Below are positions 59,454 to 64,000 of a stretch of 64,000 bases of DNA, in pieces (within the stretch, counting starts at the first letter, position 1; every line of letters begins with the position of its first letter). The notes beneath the pieces were generated by a model, which saw only the letters and a list, made by a program, of their open reading frames with translations, ran no database searches and was not told the origin of the DNA. Both the position numbers and the translations under genes were made by a program. Origin of the DNA: Zygnema circumcarinatum (Eukaryota; Streptophyta; Zygnematophyceae; Zygnematales; Zygnemataceae); the NCBI GenBank assembly GCA_037447605.1, contig CM074817.1, forward strand, positions 1,541,174-1,605,173, written 5' to 3'.

Positions 59454-59823
59454 AGGCTCATTTTGGAAATAAATCCCTTTGCAGTGCTGTTGATGAATCT
59501 GCTTTGGATCAAATGCAGGAGACTGAATGTTTGCACAGAGTGCAGAAGTGACACGTGCAACAAGTGACAATAAAGCAGTATAGTCTAAACCTGCTTGAAA
59601 GTGTTGTGACTCATTGCGGGAAAAAACGTGTCATACACGACTTCTTTTCAAAATCTTGAATCTCGAGTCGTCCATAAAAGTTAACTATGTACAAAGCTGC
59701 ACAACAGGCAGTTTATTCACAGCAAACGAACCCTAAATCTGCAAAACTGATCCTTGCTTAAACCGTCTCTCAGAAAGACGGCAACGCCCACAACCAAGAA
59801 CAGGAAGGCTACACGGCATACGG
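59454..59823. other. Convergent 3' ends of the ZRSR and Dicer-like genes
   Basis: Only 370 bp separate the two stop codons. The 3' UTRs may overlap. Nothing else is seen. Confidence 0.6.
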
Positions 59824-62800
59824 TTATTTACAGGTCCACGACAGACCTAACTTTTCCAACTTCAATAGCATGGAAAGGGCAGCCGAGTCCTTTGCCTTAG
59901 CATGAGATGGCATGGGCGTACCTGCTGCCGAAATTTCCTCATCCTGAATTGCCACGTGAGAGCAGAAAACAAACAGTGGGCAGTGCTGAGTTCCTTCCTC
60001 CTTGAGCAGCTTGTATGTGGGTAGCTTCCAGCCATTCTTGGTACAAAGGTGAACCAAAATTTGTCTGCTTAAGCCCTTCGTCTTCAAAACATAGCTGCAA
60101 TCATCACTGAACTTTCCGGTATCACTGCCTTCAGAAGGTGCTTTGTCACCATTATCTGCACGAACAGTAGCATTATTCACAAGAGAACTCCCGATATCTG
60201 TGCTCACATTCTCGTGAGATATTCCACGAGTGTGCTCCCATTCCTTCCAAGAAACACCTGAATCTTGACCTGTTCTGGCAGCAGGCTCTGTATCTTCTTC
60301 CTCTATCAAATCCTCTCCAGGCAGCAGTGGCGCTTTACTTTCCTCGGTTTTCTGAGCTGGATGTTTATTGATACTTGTCTCAGAACACACAAAGATTGCA
60401 TTCCGAGTCTCGGGCTTTCCAAACAAAACACGACTTTGGCTCCACCATTTGCTCTTGCCATCACGTCCTTCATCGTAGGCCCTTTCTTTGGATGGCAGTT
60501 CATCATGAAACATCTCTCTACTGACTCTGCACGAGTCCTCGAAAAGTTGACTTCCCAGAGCGCCTCCTTGCAGGACATTCCTATTCCTGTCTAGTTTTCC
60601 TTCCTCCCCTTCTCTAGAAGGTAGGTCAGTCTCTGTAAACTGTTTGTTGACTGCAGATTTACAACAAAAGTCTACCACTTCGTCCTTTGGCTTTCCTTCT
60701 TCAGAGAGATTTTTCAGAGCTTCATTTGAAGCTAGCCGTCGTGCGGTTTGGTAGCTTGAATTTTCAGCCCAAGCAGCAACACGACCATTGATCCAAAGCT
60801 CCACAATATGATCTCCGCAATCTGAGCAATCATTAGTCCGTGCCTGCATCATGAAGTAGCCCGCAAGCGCGTTTCTATCACTTAAAGTAGAAACCACTTT
60901 CCAATGGTGACGAACACACCTACTCCTTTGCATTATGAACTGCTATGTCGCCATGACAGGTGCATGTCTTCATGCAATGATAATAGTTTGAAGTTTATTC
61001 GATGAAATCTACGATGAAACTTGGCTGCCCTGAGTTGTTGCTATTTTCAACAAGGTAAGTTTCAGCAGTACGCACCTCAATACTCCATGCGTTCTTCTGG
61101 CAAAGCAACACAAGTTCTGCAGTGGGATGTATGGCAGTTCTGCCTGCTTCTGGTAAGGGAGAAGCCAAGGGCTTGTACACCTGGAATCCGAATATGAGGT
61201 CAGTTGATCAGCGATAACCATTTTTTAGAAAACTTTTCCCTATTTGCTTGAATTTTCGCCAAAAGAGTCCCTATTCATGCGAACATTCCAAGCTAGGCAT
61301 CACTGAAAATGGCAGAACTCCTTTACCTGCCACAGCGTGTTTGCATCAAAATCACAGTCCAGAATTATCGCCCCGGCAAGTGCTCCACACAGATCTGAAA
61401 GGGCCTTTGGAGCACTTGCTGTCACATGTCCGAATGCGTGTTTTGGAAAGTCTGCTCCTTCACTCTCTCTTCCCGACTCTTCTTCCTCCACAGCTCTGAC
61501 AAAAGCTGCTATTCGCTGCTTTAGCCCGCCATGCGCTACACGAAAGTGCTTTTGGAGACCACAGCGAATGATCATGCGGGCATAACGCTCGTTATTCACA
61601 GCAGCCTGCATAGAGAGTATTGAGGAGACGAAGAAAAGTGTGACTTAGAAAAACTAGAGCGCTGAAGTACGTTCAACTTCAATGGCAGAGTTTCAAGAAT
61701 CCAAATACCTGTCTCAAGATATTGAGCGTGCCGGGATCCCGATCCGGATTGTTGATGAGAAGTTGCCAAGTCAAAACATAGTCAATCGCAGCGTTACCCA
61801 AGTGAGCTAGTTTCTCAAAGTAGCTTCCATCCACACTTTCTTCTTCGCAAGAAGCATGCCGCAGAACTTTACTCAACAAGTAGCGTCTTCTGAATGTGTA
61901 GCCGATCAAACTCTCTACTTTATTCATTTCTTCGTCCCCTATCTCGCTCGCCATATTGTTATTCCGCTCTTTAAGTTTCAGGAAGGAAGCTCCCAATTCT
62001 CGAAACCCTTGAGGTGGAGCAGCCATGGAGCACTCATTGAGGGAAGCAGGTGGGTTGGCTATTAGCGGCCGTTTCAGGTCTTCAAGTGAGTCTTTAGGGC
62101 TTTTAGGTTTGATATCTGTAGTCAACCATGGACTGTTCTTCATTGTTGCACCCGCTCCAAGGTCGGACCTATTCCCTTCATGTATTCCAAGAACACATGT
62201 ATCGCCCACTGGAAGTTCCCCAGGATTCAATCTAAGCGATTGAACCACGTATCCTGCCTCAATGCCAATTGAAGTCATAAATTTAACAGCGTAGTCCTCA
62301 TCATCTCGTTCTAGAATCAATAGTCCAATAATTGCTTCCACCACGTCTGCAATGATCTTATCAGATATTGCTTGCTCAGAGCGACAAAACGACGAATGGC
62401 ATGACAATAAGTCAAACCCTTCATTTCGTACGTCACAACACTGTCTGTCAGGGCAAACATTTGCTTGCTCACGAATCGGCTTGTCTTCTCTCATAGGAAT
62501 GGCTGAAAGGCCCGGTGCTTCCCATGCCCTGACGTCAAAGTGCTCACTTACAATGTAGTAAGGCAGGCCTGCCTCGACAGCTAGTTTTTTAAGTTCTTTG
62601 TTGCTCACTTGGTTCTGCAGGACGAATGAGGATTATAAACATCAAATGTGGGGTTTGCACTCCTTCAAAAAACACTAGCTATCACACTATCCATTGGTCA
62701 GGAATGAGGAACGGAGGAGGGCTGTTTACGCACCGTCAGTAGTTCGGCTAGTCGAAGCTCACTCGCATCGAAGTGGTTGAAGAAAAGTGAGCGAGCCACA

Positions 62801-64000
62801 GCATATCTCAAATATGCGTCACCCAAAAACTCATGGCGTTCGTACGAGTAGCCCTCCTGACTGCCTCGAGCAGTAAGAGCCTGCCGGAAAGACATGACTC
62901 ACGGGAACACGGAGTTGCATTTGATCAAAATCTGCTGATGTTTGATGTCAGGGAAAAAATTTGCCCTTCCGCCCTGATAAAGACGAGCCACTGCACACAA
63001 TGCATCTGCTACATGTTCGGAGAATAGTAACACAGTTCTCTGGCTACTACAGATGCGTGATGTTTTTATTTCTGATGCAATCAAAATGCATGCCAATGGT
63101 GAGCAGACAAACCTCCAACAGTTTCCTTGGAGAAACTCCAGAAAGTCCGAAATGCGCCTTGAGCTCAGATGCGAGCAGCAGGCAGTGAAGTCGATGCATG
63201 ACAGATGGCAGCCGCACGGCTCCTCTCACAGTCTGGCCTGTAAATCTATCAGATAGTACGCACAGTTCAGGTGGCATGTATATTTTCGAATGGCGATTGG
63301 ACTCAGTCTGCACTGCTCTCGGCTTTTGAATGAGCATATTGCTGGCCTGCCGCACAGCCGAAGACATGCTGTTAACTTTCAGCTAGCAGCACATCCTGCC
63401 TGATGCTTTGACAAAACAAAAAGATTTCTGGAAATTCTCAGACAACTGTGAGAGGCCATGAAGTCGTTGTTCATGGCCACTGAATGAGAATTGCGGCACC
63501 ACCACAATGGGAATGCTCGCTAAAAATTTACCAATGCTGACATTTTGTTTTCGTTTGCGGGCATGAAAGTTTCACCTTCAGACGTCGCAAAAGAAGGAGA
63601 GGCTGCTGAGTGTGCTTTATCTCCAACCCATGCTTACTCTTGAAATACTCTGCATAGCTTATAGACCCTAGTTTCCCCTTTCCAGGGACCGGGCTTTCAG
63701 CCGTTAGATCGGACGAGACGGTAAGCACAATACAAGGTTCATGGTTTTGAACTCCTGTAACCAGGGAATCTATAACATCAGCTATACGGAAAGTGCCATT
63801 TCTTAGAATTAAGTGTTTCTTGAAATTTGTTGCAAGAATTTCCGGTGGATCCTGCATCGACGTACTTTGGAGTTTTTCCTCACAACACGAAACATCTCGC
63901 GAGGAGCAGCACTCTGCAGTATTGAAGACGTCACTTGAACTCATCATCTTTTTTGCCTCCTCCATTTGGAATTCTTGATGGTTATCAAACTGCTTGACCA
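59824..64000 (-). CDS. Dicer-like protein, C-terminal part (PAZ, RNase IIIa, degenerate RNase IIIb, two dsRBDs)
   Basis: Dicers cut long dsRNA into small RNAs. The gene runs off the right edge, so its helicase end is missing. Exons in transcription order are 64000(partial)-63576, 63346-63113, 62880-62734, 62614-61709, 61605-61327, 61180-61076 and 60843-59824; phases agree and give about 1037 aa. A PAZ segment ends YAEYFKSKHGLEIKHTQQPL, followed by IYMPPELCVLSDRF. RNase IIIa has YERHEFLGDAYL and ADVVEAIIGLL, with all four catalytic acids. RNase IIIb has FEKLAHLGNAAID and APKALSDLCGALAGAI, so Glu, Asp and Glu of the usual set are replaced. The last exon holds a dsRBD near its start and another near its end (ILVHLCTKNGWKLPTYKLL). 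The acceptor at 63346 is the least certain. Confidence 0.9.

Overview
The window is nuclear DNA from a plant-lineage (streptophyte) eukaryote. Its genes are split by short spliceosomal introns and include plant-type families: a SOUL heme-binding protein, a Dicer-like protein with two dsRNA-binding domains, and an atypical aspartic protease. It also holds a land-plant-like 5S rRNA gene, CCCTAAA-like telomeric DNA and many CACGTG G-boxes. Long TC/GA tracts and scattered transposon debris fill the spaces between genes. A bryophyte, a lycophyte or a streptophyte alga would all fit; I cannot place it more closely by eye. Exon boundaries were set by hand from reading frame, GT-AG sites and family motifs, and in nearly every multi-exon gene the exon phases add up.

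Layout: a 583-bp (TC)n tract and degenerate repeats (1-1750); a USP-type deubiquitinase (2395-5777, +); a hAT-type MITE (7404-7798); a small unrecognised membrane-protein gene (9077-10402, +); a kinesin-light-chain-like TPR gene (11660-15659, +); an 80-bp inverted repeat enclosing 864 bp of decayed Bacteroidota-like DNA (15892-16915); an intronless kinase (18046-20085, +); an aldo-keto reductase (22399-24909, +); an 11-exon aspartic protease (27032-31032, -); a taspase-like threonine aspartase (32465-35529, +); a second intronless kinase with DWG in place of DFG (37124-38806, +); a 5S rRNA gene (40189-40305, -); an NAD(P)-binding Rossmann/SDR gene with a U12-type AT-AC intron (40613-43304, -); two nested terminal-inverted-repeat elements (45424-47036); a SOUL gene (47684-50328, -); a 5'-truncated retroelement (about 50657-51223); a small VOC/glyoxalase-fold gene (51770-52326, -); RPB10 (54021-55046, -); a ZRSR/URP-type U2AF35-related splicing factor (55566-59453, +); and the 3' part of a Dicer-like gene that runs off the right edge (59824-64000, -).

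The genes are ordinary housekeeping and regulatory loci and do not form an operon-like system. The observations most worth following are: (1) the bacterial gene fragments trapped between inverted repeats; (2) the Dicer-like protein, whose RNase IIIb domain has lost three of four catalytic acidic residues while RNase IIIa looks intact; (3) the AT-AC U12 intron, in the same window as a homologue of the factor that recognises such introns; (4) a 331-bp-arm near-perfect palindromic element with a second element nested in its target-site duplication; and (5) a family of dispersed copies with a common 3' end and variable 5' ends, which looks like non-LTR retrotransposon tails.
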